Assembly: GCA_017354895.1 (NCBI GenBank)
Contig: CP071496.1
Span: 992,001 to 1,056,000 of the forward strand
Length of the DNA: 64,000 bases
Direction: 5' to 3'
Origin: Podospora comata
Taxonomy: Eukaryota > Ascomycota > Sordariomycetes > Sordariales > Podosporaceae
The position numbers and the translations under genes are program-made. The notes below the pieces were generated by a model. It saw only the letters and a list, made by a program, of their open reading frames with translations. It searched no databases and was not told where the DNA came from. This document shows, in pieces, positions 22,199 through 33,123 of the stretch (positions are counted from its first letter, which is position 1; each line of letters begins with the position of its first letter).

Positions 22199-24685
22199 GT
22201 TGAACGACGGAGCGAGTACACTTGCTGCAGAAAGTATGAAGGCCTGAGGGAGGAAGATCTTGTTTCTGCCGAGGGGGGGAGGGTGGTCTGTCTTTATACC
22301 AGGGGACCTCTCCGCGGACTTGGCGTTGCCGTGTTACCCCCCCTGAGAGTTCTTCAAGTCAACACAACAACCTCGACGAGGACTGCCCAACACACAATTC
22401 GCCTCCCTGGCTCACATGGTTCACGCGGCTCGAAGGCACACAGGAGATCTCTCTGCAATCAGGAAGACAGGCCCGTGGTCTCGGCCAGGAACCTCCGAGG
22501 AAGGCTTGAGCCGCGCCGAGCAGTCGCCGCTGGAATATAGGGTGCGGGGCTGGTGTTGAGTGCCGAGCAAGGCGACTGGACAGGTCCAAGATCCCCATCT
22601 GGCATTTCATATACAGCTTCATTTACGCTCAGGCGACGACGGCCGGCCCTACTCTGGATTGGTGGGAGGCCAACGGGCGGCTACCACTACGATTTGCGAG
22701 GGAAATTGTGGGGAAGAGGGAACTTGCTCTCTATTGGGGTTGCCATGTGCAATCTGGGGTATTCGACCATCTCATGCACGGCCGTTCGATCTTGCCCCTT
22801 TGGTCACACTTGGATCCTAGGAGTGAGAGGGTGGCGCCGCCCAACCCCTTGCAGCCACCATCATCAGCTGCTGTGGAGAAGCACCGGGGGGAATGGCGAT
22901 CGTTGCTCAATGGCAGTGGGGGCTCCGAGCCGTCAGCCGTGTTGGAGAAATCGCGACTACCACCAAGATAATATGCGGATGCGGAACTGAGCGCGGTCGC
23001 CAGATTGTCTGCGGTTGGATGAATACTGTGAGAGGTATGGTGCCATCAGAAACCTGTGTTCATATGATCAGGTTCGAAAGGGGGTGTGAGGACCCTGAAG
23101 GGTTCCGTCCGAAGTGTGGCAACAGGACCAGAATACAATGGTGAGCATTCTTTTGGTCACGTTTGTTTCAACTCTAGAAGTGCCGACATGTCCAGTATCG
23201 ACAGTCCCCCTCACTACTCAGCCACTGGCCTTTGACTGGAAGGAGCGGGACAGTGTCTGAGGCAAATGCACGATTCCCCCCTCCCCCCAAGGGACCGGAT
23301 TTAGTCCAGCTGCAAAATGCGGGGTCTCCACAAAATGTCAGGCTGTTTGAGTGTTCAGGTTGCGTGGTGCGCTCTCACAGGGGCGGTAAAGTGTGTATGT
23401 GTGAAAGAGAGCGAGAGAGGGACCAACCATGTCAGTAGCTTTTTGCTGGGAACAAGGAGTGGTGGTGGTCCGGGTACTACTTTGTTTTTTTGGTTGGAAC
23501 CAAGCGGCAGTTTAGATGGCTAAAATACGCCATCATCTGAAACAGAGCGTTGTTATTTGCTGGCTGCCTTATAAACGGTTATAGTGCAGCGCCCATTAAG
23601 CCGCAAAGCCCATGTATTAGCCGGCACATTCACCTTGGACGCTGCATATCTTTTTGTCTTGACAATCCCAACGAGAAGGGTCACATACACACAGCCGAAG
23701 AAAAACTCTCCGGGCTGGCTGGGGGGGGGGATGCCAGGCTTTAGCCGAAGCGGCGTCAAAAGCCCGATGGAAAAGGCTTGTATTATTTGGGCGGCAAGGA
23801 ATAACAATGATCACTGGGTACACACGAACAAGCAGTGAGAGAGATTGTGCCTTGTTCGGCACACGGAGCCAACAAACCGGTGGCCTACCTAGGCGGGGAT
23901 GGGGGAGGATAATACACTTGATGGTGTGCTATCTACCAGGCATGTGCTCTCCGCGCAGCGTGGAATCAATCATTGGGTCCCTTCGTTTCCTGTAAGAGAT
24001 CATGCACCTCATTATTGCTTGCCCGGAACAGCAACAGCTGGAATCCGAGGAGGTGCACGCCACCACCTCGCCACATCGTCACACAGTTACACATATCCAA
24101 GATGGAGCAAGTGCTGGAAAGCTGGGGAAGGGTAGGTAGGGGAGATCTCGGGCTATGGTACCGACTGAGGAGAGAGCAGGTATTTACCTCAAATTGACTC
24201 CCGAGTTTTCCGGTTTGAAAATGTCACCTGGATCACCACTCGCCTCGGTCTCCCAATTTCAGCAGTCTTGTTGTTTTGTTTCCGTTGAGGACGATGATTG
24301 ATCCCCGGGAAGGGCTCACGGCAATTAGGACGGTAAGCAGGCCCGAGGTGACATTGTGGCTGAGGAGAGTGTGAGCCTTTTAGAGTGTGAAGTTGTAGAC
24401 CGGGAATAAACTTGGTCTAATATTGATTGAGACGATCAGTTGGAGCATGCCACTCTTCGTCCACCAGTCTAGCGTTTGTATTTGGATAACCAATGGTCAG
24501 AGTAGTGTATTCAGGACCCTACAATGTCATATTGTGGTCCTTGTAGTCCTGCGTGCTAACTCATGCCAAATCATCTCGAAACCAAACATTGAATTACAAG
24601 TAGACTCGAGTGAGAAACTCGGCCGATTGTAGCCTCAGCTTTTGATGCCACCAAACGCCTGTCCCTACTATGCACAACAGATATA
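22199..24685. other. 2.5-kb upstream region of the GH6 gene, no supported gene
   Basis: Frames at 22553-22990, 23232-23523 and 23807-24197 are short, overlap each other and contain no motifs. The length and lack of genes fit a large regulated cellulase promoter plus the 3' flank of the methyltransferase gene. Confidence 0.5.
22292..22315 (-). promoter_or_regulatory. TATA box and possible CreA site of the GH6 gene
   Basis: On the minus strand GGTATAAAG lies at 22300-22292, about 95 bases before the GH6 start codon. A GCGGAG hexamer (22315-22310) fits the carbon-repressor consensus SYGGRG just upstream. The TATA placement is convincing; the CreA assignment rests on one short match. Confidence 0.5.
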
Positions 24686-26007
24686 CTACACAATGCCACA
24701 GACCACCTCACCATTTTGAAGAATCTTATACATCCCGTCCACATGCTCAAACGTAACATCTTCCCTCCTTCTCAGCGCCACATAGAAGGCCTCTCTCGAT
24801 TCCTATGATATATGTCAGGTAAACCAATGTTTCCATCAAATTCCACCAAAAAATGAACAAGAGCCACAACTCACCTTCCTCGACGACATTGGCTTCTCCC
24901 TATGCACCTTTGCAAACATCTTCTTCAGCACCATCTTCAACTCATCGTTGCCACTCCCTTCGTAATACTTGCACACGAAGTGCCCGTCCGGTTTCAGTGT
25001 TTCGCTGGCAAACGTCAACGCCGCTTTGCAGAGTTCCTAATTTTCCCCCAAACATGTATCGTCATCATTACCACTTCTGAAGAGATGTCAAAAGAAAATA
25101 ACCTACCATGCTCCCCGCGTGGTCCCTGAGAGAAATTCCGCTCGTGTTCATCAACCTGTGTAGAGACAAATACGGGTTACTTATGCTGTTGATTTTGAAT
25201 CCTTGAGTTTGGGGCCAGGGTTCGGACATGTCGCTTAACACCACCTATTGTTTTGTTTTGTTTTCCTCGTCAGCATTTCTACTCCCCCCTTTTTCCAAAA
25301 AAAAAAAACCTAATAAAACTTACATCAACCACCCTCATATTCAAGCCCTTCTCCTGTTCCAACTCCTCCTCCTCCTGCGCCGACCGCCTCTCCAAATCGA
25401 TATAACTCCCCCTCTCCTCCACCTCTCCCTCCTCTATCTCAATGCTCTTCTTTGCCGCCCACTCCCGCCTCCTCTCCATTTTCCTCCGTTTCAAATCCGC
25501 CTCTAACACAAAATTCTTACACATCTCCTGCACCGCCTTGCTGAGAAAGTTTCCCTGGATGGTGCTCACCCCCTTTGGCGGCTGCGCAGGCAACAAGTCA
25601 ATGCCAATCACCTTCCCGTCCGGGGCCGTCGCGTCAAGTGCCACCTGCGACCACGACCCAGGGGCGTACCCCAAATCAACGACGATCTGGTTCCTGCGGG
25701 GCCGGAAGAGGGAGTATTTTTCTTGCATCTCTAGGAGCTTGAAGGCGGCGCGGGAGCGGAAGCGTTGGGCTCTGGCCGCGAGGGCGAAGCGGTCTCGGGA
25801 TTGGCGTTGTTTCCACTGGGAGCTGGAGGAGGAGGGGCGAGATTGGGGGTTGTTGTTTGGTGATGGCGTTGTAAAGGTGGGTCTAAAAAAGGATGATGAT
25901 GGTGATGGTGATGGTGATGGCGAGAGCGAGAGCGAGAGGAGGGTGCGATTAACGGGTCGGACTGCTGCTGCCAGCCGGAGAGGCGCCCGGAGGCAGGATA
26001 AGCTCAT
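24686..26007 (-). CDS. MRM2: Mitochondrial rRNA 2'-O-ribose methyltransferase, FtsJ/MRM2 type
   Basis: This SAM-dependent enzyme is expected to methylate the large mitochondrial rRNA. Exons 26007-25324, 25244-25107, 25036-24875 and 24802-24686 give 366 residues, with every junction in frame. The N-terminus is basic and Ser/Pro-rich, like a mitochondrial presequence. The core begins SRAAFKLLEMQEKYSLFRP; the SAM-binding motif reads VVDLGYAPGSWSQVA; then GVSTIQGNFLSKAVQ, VVLSDMSEPWPQT, NTSGISLRDHAGSMELC and FVCKYYEGSGNDEL, followed by KPMSSRKESREAFYVALRRR, all typical of RrmJ/MRM2. A charged insert of about 55 residues (RRKMERRREWAAKK to EEEELEQEKG) sits before the VVLSDM strand. It may be a fungal expansion. 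Confidence 0.93.
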
Positions 26008-26467
26008 TGTGAGGAGTGCGATTGTGAGGGCCCCTTAAATTTGTGTAAGAACGAAGAACCGGGACTAAGTTTGGAAAAAAAGAAAAAAAAAGAAATTTGA
26101 CAATGTAAAAGATGTTGTCGTGTTGGTGAGTGTTGATGAGATGAGCACGAGAGCTTGCAGAATTGATGCTTGTAAATGCAGCTACCCGAACTTTCACATC
26201 TTGGCATGGGCTAATCCATTATGATTATCGAGTTATCGGGTATCAAAGCTCGCTTATCGACATGTCTTGAACGACAAGCACTCAACATCACCAGCGACAT
26301 CAAATCACCCACAACCAGACCAATTGAAGTTGAACAATGTATGCATTCAAATAACTGATACAACCAGTCATCCCAAAAGTCCCACATGTATGTAGTGTAA
26401 TGTACCCAAACTCCATTCCCATGCCCACAAACTCCTATGCCATTATGAATAAATCACACACAAAATC
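26008..26467. other. Intergenic between MRM2 and the coiled-coil gene
   Basis: Holds the MRM2 promoter and the 3' end of the coiled-coil gene; nothing else seen. Confidence 0.5.
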
Positions 26468-28663
26468 TCAAGCCAGAAAGCTCGCTCCCACACCCCTCTT
26501 ATCCCTCTTCAACGGCGAAAAGGCCTTCCCTGACCCGCCAATCCCAATCACCTTGCCCACCGGCCCCTTGTTCATCCTAGAAACAGGCGGTCTCTTCCTC
26601 ACACCACCAACAGCCGCCACCGGCTTCGCTGTCTCAACTACCTTCTCGTCCTCGTCCTCCTCAAAGATAGTCGGAGGCGCTGCACCGCCCAACTTCCTCT
26701 TCTTCTTCTTCTCCGGCTCCACACTCACAGAACGTTGCCTTACAGGCGCGGCATCTGCGGCCGCTGGCTTGGAAACAACAGCCTCCCCCTCCACGTCCGC
26801 CTCCTCCAAAGAAGGCAAAAAAGCAGTCATCTTCTTGACACGACCCACAGGCGTATCCTCATTTGCCTTCCCAGGCGAGGAGGGCTCCAACGGCTTAGGC
26901 GCATTCGTCGACCCCTTCGGCCTACCCCGAGTCTTCTTCTCCACCATCTTCTTCCCCTTCGCCACAACAGGCGCCGCCTCCTCCACCTCACCCTCTGGAT
27001 CACCCGCCTCCTCAGCAACAGGCTGCTGCTCCTCCTCCTCATCCACCTCCATCGCCTCAGCCGGCGCAGCAACAGCGGCGGTCTTAACCCCCACCATAGC
27101 AACAGTAGGCGTCCCCTCCACCTCCCCAATCGAACCCACCGTCTTGTTCAAAAACGGCGTGATCGAAAACGTCGACTTCTCCACCAAAACCGACGTGTCA
27201 AACCCCCTCTTCTTAAGAGGACGCTTCGGCCTGTCGTCCATCCCCCCCGGCGTCATCAGCACCTTTTCATCCACCATCAGCTCATCCACCGTCCTCTTCT
27301 TCTTCGCGTTCGCCTTGGCCGCGCCAGGCTTCTTCAGAGGGACAGTAGTCGTGCTACCAAGCCCAGCAGGGATAGCAGGGACCTTAGCCGTTGCCTTCTC
27401 CGCCCGCTCCAGCTCAGTTCTGCACTTCTTCAGCTCCTCAACCGTGTCCTTGTACTTGTTTTTCAGCTTCTCAACCCTGTTCAGCAGGGCATTCTTTTGC
27501 TCTTCGGCGTCTTCCACCGCTTGCCCGTTTTCTTTCCGTAGAGCTTCAGTCTCCTTTTGCTCTTGCGCCAGGGCTTTCTTGAGGCTTGTGAGCTCCTCCT
27601 TTAGCTGCTCAACCTCCTCCCCATCCGCCGCACCGTCAGTAGTCTTCTCCGCCTTTGCCGCCTTCTTCAAAGCAGCCTTCTTCTCCTTTTCCAACTCCTG
27701 AACATTCAACCTCAACTTCTCCAACTCCTCCTGTACCTCTGCCATCGCATTCTCCTTTTTCGCAGCCTGTTTCTTTTCCGTAGCAAGAGTCTTCTCCAAC
27801 GCAGCCAATTGCCCCCTCAACCCCTGGATTTCCTCCTCCACCTCGGCGCTCTTCTGTGATGTCTTCTTTTCCTTGGCCAGCTGCTTCTCCAGTTCCCGGA
27901 TTTGTGCTCTGAGCGTTTCCTCCTCTTCCTGGTTCTGGTTCTCGTTTTGCTGCTTCTGGAGCAGGGCAGCCTTTTGCGCGGCGCGCTTCTCGTTGGCGAG
28001 TTCGACTTCTAGCGTGTTAAGCTGTCTTTCGAGGGCCAGCTTCTCGGCGAGGACGTCCTTTTGGTGGGCGAGCTGGGACTTGAGGTGTTCGACTTCTGGC
28101 TTGAGGAGGGAGAGCTCGCGGGAGAGGGCGAGCTTTTCGGTGAGGACTTTGGAGGAGTCGACCGAGAGGTGGGAGAAGGCTGTTATTTCTTCCTATAGAA
28201 ATGAAATTAATATTTGAAGCAGTGTGCGAGGGAACTGGGTGAGGGGGGATGTTACCTTTAGATTAGAAATCTCGCGATTCTGAGTCTGCATCACCTTCTC
28301 CTGCCTCCTGCACCGTTCGTGCAGACTGTCGAGTTGCTGGCGCACATCGTCGGCTTGGTCGACAAGATCTTTGATGCGCGCATCTCGCTGAGTGATTTGG
28401 TCCTTGAGGGTGGAGGCTTCGTCTTGGAGGAGGAGTTGCCGAACTTTGGCTCGTCGCGCGTCCTCTTCTCGGATGACTAGTTCTAGCTGGTGGGCGGATT
28501 GATGGTATTGGAGGTCAAGTTCGTGGAGTTTTTGGGTTCTCTGAATCGCATAAAACATGTTAGCGTTGTCGTGTAGGCGGTTGGTTGGCATCAATAGGAC
28601 ATTTTTCGCAACCTTTTCAGAGTCCATGATTACATGGTGCGACGACGCGTTTTTCGACGGCAT
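26468..28663 (-). CDS. Long coiled-coil protein with basic tail, function unknown
   Basis: Exons 28663-28256 and 28192-26468 give 710 residues. From about residue 40 to 400 the sequence is nearly continuous heptad-like Glu/Lys/Leu/Ala (for example RELSLLKPEVEHLKSQLAH, LEKTLATEKKQAAKKE, EELTSLKKALAQEQKE). The C-terminal third is disordered and charged, with a basic TVDELMVDE block, FSITPFLNKTV, an acidic stretch (AMEVDEEEEQQPVAEEAGD), an AT-hook-like KTRGRPKGSTN, and a final SPLKRDKRG. This layout suggests a nuclear or chromosome/spindle-associated protein, but I do not recognise an orthologue. The minus strand is preferred over the 433-codon plus-strand frame (26400-27701), which is its low-complexity shadow. 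It is divergent from OST3, with 533 bp between them. Confidence 0.82.
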
Positions 28664-29196
28664 TGATCACGTAATGATGCGCGCAAGAGCGCGAGAAGAA
28701 TAACAAAAGACTGTTGGAGTTAGTAAAACTGGATTGACGTCCACGAGGGAGTCTTGAAGATTCAGGGGGTGCGCGTTGCAGTGAGGTTTGGGCGACGGTG
28801 AGGTGTGATGACGAAGAGAAAGTGGTTGCGCCAGTGCTGGCCAGGGAACCAAAGCGTTGCGAACTCTAGGTTCGAGAGTAAACAATCTGCCCGAAACAGC
28901 CTAGCTGGATCCGCCCCCACCATTTCCCCACTGCTCAGCTTCTCCTGCCAAGATATGACAGCCGCTGACAGTGCAGTCACCGGGCCGGCCAGCCTTGTCA
29001 GACACTGCCAAGCTACGGGAAGCTGCAGGGGTGCAGCTGGCAGAGAGCTCCAGGTCCACTGCAACGGTGTTCGCTGACGTTGAGGACACAGTTGGAATTG
29101 GATTGGATTTGGAAGAAGCTATCGAGACGTCGTCGCTGTCGTCGTCGTCCGCCCACAACCACCTTCATTTCTTCATACACCCTCCGAAATCACACA
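28664..29196. other. Divergent promoter between coiled-coil gene and OST3
   Basis: No gene supported; frames on both strands are short and overlap. Confidence 0.5.
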
Positions 29197-30374
29197 ATGC
29201 GCTGGCTGCCCGCTTTCCTGACGGCCTCGCTGGCCTTTGCCGGCGGGTCGCTGGCAGCAAAGAAGACGACCGAGGAGCGCTTCAACTCCTTCCACGCCAA
29301 ATCCATTGCTTCCTCATCCGCCGCCCCGATCAAGCTCAGCGATGCTTCCTACCGAGAACTCACCGGTCAACCCCGCGATTACACCGCCGCCGTGGTCCTG
29401 ACCGCCATGGACTCCCGCTTCAACTGCCAGCTCTGCCGCGAGTTCCAGCCTGAGTGGGATCTACTTGCGCGCAGCTGGGTCAAGGGTGACAAGGCTGGTG
29501 AATCGAGGGTTCTGTTTGGTACTCTGGACTTTGCCGACGGGAGAGAGATTTTCATGAGTGTACGAGCTCCCTGAACATGCAACAAGGAAAAACATATCTA
29601 ACATGGGATATATAGCTCGGCCTCCAAACCGCCCCCGTCCTCCTCCTCTTCCCACCCACCGTCGGTCCCCACGCCGTCGCCAACAGCGAGCCCCTCCGTT
29701 ATGACTTTTCCAACGGGTAAGCCGACTATTTCCTCCTTCCTCTACCCCAACCTCAAGCTAACCTCTCCCCTCAGCCCTCAAATCGCCGAAGTAGTCCACA
29801 CCTGGATCGCCCGCCACCTCCCCGACCGCCCACACCCCCCCGTCAAAAGACCCATCAACTGGATGCGCTGGATTTCCACCACGGTCCTCACCCTCGGCAG
29901 CCTGACAGCCTCGTACGTCGCCTGGCCTTACATTGTGCCCGTGCTCCAATCCCGCAACATCTGGGCCGCCGTCACGCTCATCTCTATTCTTTTGTTCACC
30001 TCGGGCCACATGTACAACCACATCCGCAAGGTCCCGTACGTTGCTTCGGATGGCAAGGGGGGTATCAGCTACTTTGCCTCTGGGTTCCAGAGCCAGTACG
30101 GGTTGGAGACGCAGATTGTTGCCGCTCTTTGTAAGTTTTTTTATCAAGTCAACTGAGAAGAGGGAGCATGTGCTAATAATTGGAAATAGATGGTTTGTTG
30201 TCTCTGGCGGGCATCTCCCTTGCGATCAAGGTGCCGAGAATTGGGGACTCCAAGACGCAGGGGGTTGCGGTGCTGGCGTGGGGTGGGGTGTTCTTTTTCA
30301 CGTATGCGTTTTTGCTGAGCGTGTTTCGGGGGAAGAACCCGGGGTATCCTTTTAGGCTGCCTCCTTTTGTTTAA
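29197..30374 (+). CDS. OST3: Oligosaccharyltransferase subunit OST3/OST6
   Basis: This is an ER membrane subunit of the N-glycosylation complex, with a lumenal thioredoxin-like oxidoreductase domain. Exons 29197-29559, 29616-29716, 29775-30130 and 30190-30374 give 334 residues. A signal peptide (MRWLPAFLTASLAFAGGSLA) precedes the thioredoxin-like domain, whose CxxC is Cys77-Cys80 in RFNCQLCREF, followed by RVLFGTLDFADGREIF. Four membrane spans follow: ISTTVLTLGSLTASYVAW, WAAVTLISILLFTSG, YGLLSLAGISLAI and GVAVLAWGGVFFFTYAFLL. The motif SGHMYNHIRKVPY between spans 2 and 3 is characteristic. OST3 and OST6 cannot be told apart from sequence reading alone, and filamentous fungi usually have one gene. 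Confidence 0.94.
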
Positions 30375-30752
30375 GGGAGTGATCTGGGGCGAGGGGTGGA
30401 AGTGGGAAGAGGTGCCTGGTGAAACAAGCACGAGAGAAGAAAAGCAAGGTTGTGGTGGTTCTTGAAGAAGAGATATAAAACGAGATGTGTGTATAACAGT
30501 ATCCTTTGCTCAGCTCAGGGGGTTGCTTCTTTTTCTCTGGGTTTTGATATGGTATTTAGCATGTAAAACGGCGTAAAAGATTTTGGAACTGGAAAATGAT
30601 GAGTATCTTGAAAGCACAAGATAGCGAAATACTTCATGAAGAAGGGTAAAATAGGGGTTACCCAAGGGGCAGTGCCATGCCGATTGTGGTCTGGTGAAGA
30701 GAGTGGTATTATCTTGTGAATATCCGACTGCTGTCAACATCTCCCATCCAAA
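30375..30752. other. Intergenic between OST3 and tRNA-Ile
   Basis: OST3 3' UTR; no gene seen. Confidence 0.5.
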
Positions 30753-30869
30753 GCCCGATTAGCTCAGCTGGTTAGAGCGTCGTACTAATATAACAGTCTT
30801 CACTAGGATATCCTTGTGTGTTATATGTAGTCAATGCGAAGGTCAACAGTTCAATCCTGTTATTGGGCA
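30753..30869 (+). tRNA. tRNA-Ile (AAT) with 43-nt intron
   Basis: The acceptor stem GCCCGAT pairs with ATTGGGC, with discriminator A. The D arm (TAGCTCAGCTGGTTAGAGC), anticodon stem TCGTA/TGCGA and T arm (AACAG TTCAATC CTGTT) are complete. The anticodon loop reads CTAATA plus A38, giving anticodon AAT. An intron at 30791-30833 follows position 37, the canonical place. A T5 run at 30882-30886 serves as the Pol III terminator. Confidence 0.9.
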
Positions 30870-31291
30870 TCCTATCTTTCGTTTTTCCAAGTCCTCTGCT
30901 GACTCTTGAAAGACCTTTTTACTCTTGCTCGTGAGGCTTTTGTGGTCGCCATCTTACGTTGAGTTTTAAATCGGTGCAGGGTCAAGCTTCGAATGGTCCT
31001 TATCAGCGCTGTCTTGACAGTTCCCCATGACAGGTTGTTTTTATCCTCGCCTTGGTGTTTTCTCTTCTCGCCTCAGTCAACTTGGTGCCGAGTTTTGGAT
31101 ACCTAGATGGCATCAAAAAAAGTGTTCATCGCACAGTTTCAACTCTGTACATACATACGTATCATGCTGTTGCATGCATTCATTCCCAGCCAACTTTGCC
31201 ACGCCCACTCTCTAACGGCCAATAGTACGAAGACCAAAATGATGACACTGCAATCAGGAAAGATATGGGAGGCAAAAGCAAAATGTATCCT
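30870..31291. other. Intergenic between the two tRNA genes
   Basis: The tRNAs converge here; no gene is seen. A short TTTT on the minus strand at 31280-31283 can end tRNA-Asp. Confidence 0.5.
30882..30886 (+). terminator. Pol III terminator of tRNA-Ile
   Basis: Five T residues lie 13 bases after the mature tRNA end, on the coding strand. Confidence 0.7.
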
Positions 31292-31372
31292 CTCTCCCGC
31301 CGGGAATTGAACCCGGGTCTCGAGCGTTGCTGGAGTGACAAGCTCACATACTGACCACTATACTACGGAAGA
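31292..31372 (-). tRNA. tRNA-Asp (GTC) with a 9-nt intron
   Basis: On the minus strand, acceptor TCTTCCG pairs with CGGGAGA (one wobble), discriminator G. The D arm GTAGTATAGTGGTCAGTAT is typical of tRNA-Asp. The anticodon stem TGAGC/GCTCG encloses TTGTCA, a 9-base insert and C38, giving anticodon GTC. The T arm CCGGG TTCAATT CCCGG is perfect. Without the insert the loop would be too large, so it is read as a very short intron after position 37. Confidence 0.85.
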
Positions 31373-31875
31373 CTTTTCTCAGGTGTGGACACCTGTTGTA
31401 GGGTTGTGGGGACTGTTGGAAAGGTGAGAGGGGGTTGGGTAAATATGTGGAGGTAGGGAGGGGAGGTTGGCAGGGTTGGGTTGAGTTGAGGGGAAGGAAG
31501 GAGGGAGGAAAAGGGGGTGCTGGGGGGTGGGTTGGCTAGGGAGATTGTTGAAGATGCTTCAATGCGAGTTGTAAGTTCTCACAGCTAGTACCTGCTGCTG
31601 TGTTAGGATACCGCTTTACCCCCATTAGTCTGGGTTAATGAGGTGTATGTAAGGGGCATAAGTTATGGGAACGCGGGAGCAAGAGAGCAACACAACACAC
31701 CAATTGTTTCAACTAGAGCCGCAAAGCAACTACAACTTCTAAATTTTCCATCCCGTTACGTGGACTCAGCTTCAAGCTATACTTCCAAAACTTGTAATAA
31801 GTCCCCATGGTTCGATCTTTACGTCCAGCATAAAGCATCATTCAAGTCCATCCCTTCGTACAATCCTCCCCAGCT
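31373..31875. other. Intergenic, G-rich then AT-richer, no gene
   Basis: A G-rich low-complexity patch (31400-31540) precedes sequence without recognisable coding potential. Confidence 0.5.
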
Positions 31876-33123
31876 CTATCCAACCAAGTGCTTAAGCACG
31901 TTGCGCCGAGCCGGACATTCTTTAAATTCTTCCCATTCTCCCGATACAGGCGGCATGAATCCCGTTGCTCCCGGTGGTGTCATAGAAGGTGTTCCTGGCA
32001 ATTGTCCCGGGAATTGAACTTCCGGAGGCATTCCCATGTCCATCGGTTGTCCTGACAAGGCCTCCAAACTGTGGTCCACCCATTGGCCCTGTCATTCCCG
32101 GTGACGGCGGTGGCAGTGGCGGTGGCGGTGGTGGTGGCATAGACCCAAGCATGAACTGTGAAGCTGCCATTCCCATAGGCGGTGATCCCATAGGCGATTG
32201 TCCCATCGGTTGTCCCATCGGTTGTCCCATCGGTTGTCCCATCGGTTGTCCCATCGGTTGTCCCATCGGTTGTCCCATCGGTTGTCCCATCGGTTGTCTA
32301 ATCCCCGGTCCAGCTCCCGGTTGCATCGGCGGTCCCATCGGCGGCGGCCGTGCCTGTGACTGCGGGGGGAAACCAAATTGCCAGTTAGAAGAAGGCTGTT
32401 GCGAGTAATGCTGAGGAGGGTGACTAGCATGGAACCCAGGTGGTGGCGGAGGAAAATCCGGGGCAGGACCTTAAGCAGGGGTATGAGGTGCGTGTAGGTA
32501 TTCTTCATGGGCATCACCACGTCGTCATAGTAGCTGCCGTCATGGCTTTCGTAGTCCTCCTCAGAGAGATGGGTGCTGGACAGGACGCTGGCCAGGCCAC
32601 TGGCAGACTCAGCGTGGTGTCTAGTTCTGTGCCGGCCCCTATCAGCGTCTCTACCCGAAGATTTGTGAGGACGATCGGGAGGGTGTTGTTTCCAGGCGGC
32701 GTGCTCTGAAGGGCGGCTATGAGAGCTATGGTGATGGTGACTTGAGTGTGATTTGGACTTGGACTTGGACCTGGACTTTTCTCTTTCCCTTGCATTAACA
32801 TTTGCATGGGCCTGCTGAGGGGGTCCAAATGGATACAGTTGAAGCTTGAATTGTCCCTTCTTGGTACTCAATTTCTTCTCCACAATCCGGCCCATTTCCG
32901 CTTGCACTGGTCGCCTACGTATCTCTTTCTCTATCCCCTTTTCGGCCTTCTCATGCTTACGCCTTGCCTGTTCACGTGAGAATGTCTTATGGTCTCCTGC
33001 CATGAAGACGAGAATCCCGAGAGACTTTGACATAGGGGTTTTAAGCAGACATGAGGCAGCCCGTACATGAGAGGGCATCACTTCGAGCCAGATGAACAAG
33101 TCTTCAAAGATATCAGCAAACAT
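31876..33123 (-). pseudogene. Low-complexity protein with MGQP repeats, reading frame disrupted
   Basis: The 5' part (from ATG 33123, or more naturally ATG 33003, MAGDHKTFSREQARRKHEK) reads EKGIEKEIRRRPVQAEMG, FKLQLYPFGPPQQAHAN, an Arg/Ser/Lys/His-rich tract and THLSEEDYESHDGSYYDDV. After that the sensible frame changes: HEEYLHAPHTPA, then a stop, then [20 protein letters not shown] and eight MGQP repeats. A second change at about 32050 leads to [16 protein letters not shown] and a stop at 31876; staying in the earlier frame stops at 31922. I found no intron of acceptable size that repairs either break, so this is called a likely pseudogene. Sequencing error in repeats or a missed splice form are alternatives. 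Function unknown; host-type disordered protein. Confidence 0.55.
32199..32298 (-). repeat. 12-bp minisatellite, eight copies (encodes MGQP)
   Basis: Eight near-identical 12-bp units (plus strand TCCCATCGGTTG) lie head to tail; on the minus strand each encodes Met-Gly-Gln-Pro. Degenerate GSPMG/GQSPMG units flank it. The perfect copies imply recent expansion. Confidence 0.95.

Noticed and set aside
26400-27701. Long plus-strand open frame (433 codons), Ser/Thr/Phe-rich
   Set aside because: It is the antisense of a Glu/Lys-rich coiled-coil gene; biased codons on the real strand keep the opposite strand open.
32041-32110. A 28-nt intron that would rejoin the MGQP frame (MTGPMG to QPMDMG)
   Set aside because: The junction gives a tempting sequence but 28 nt is too short for a spliceosomal intron in fungi.
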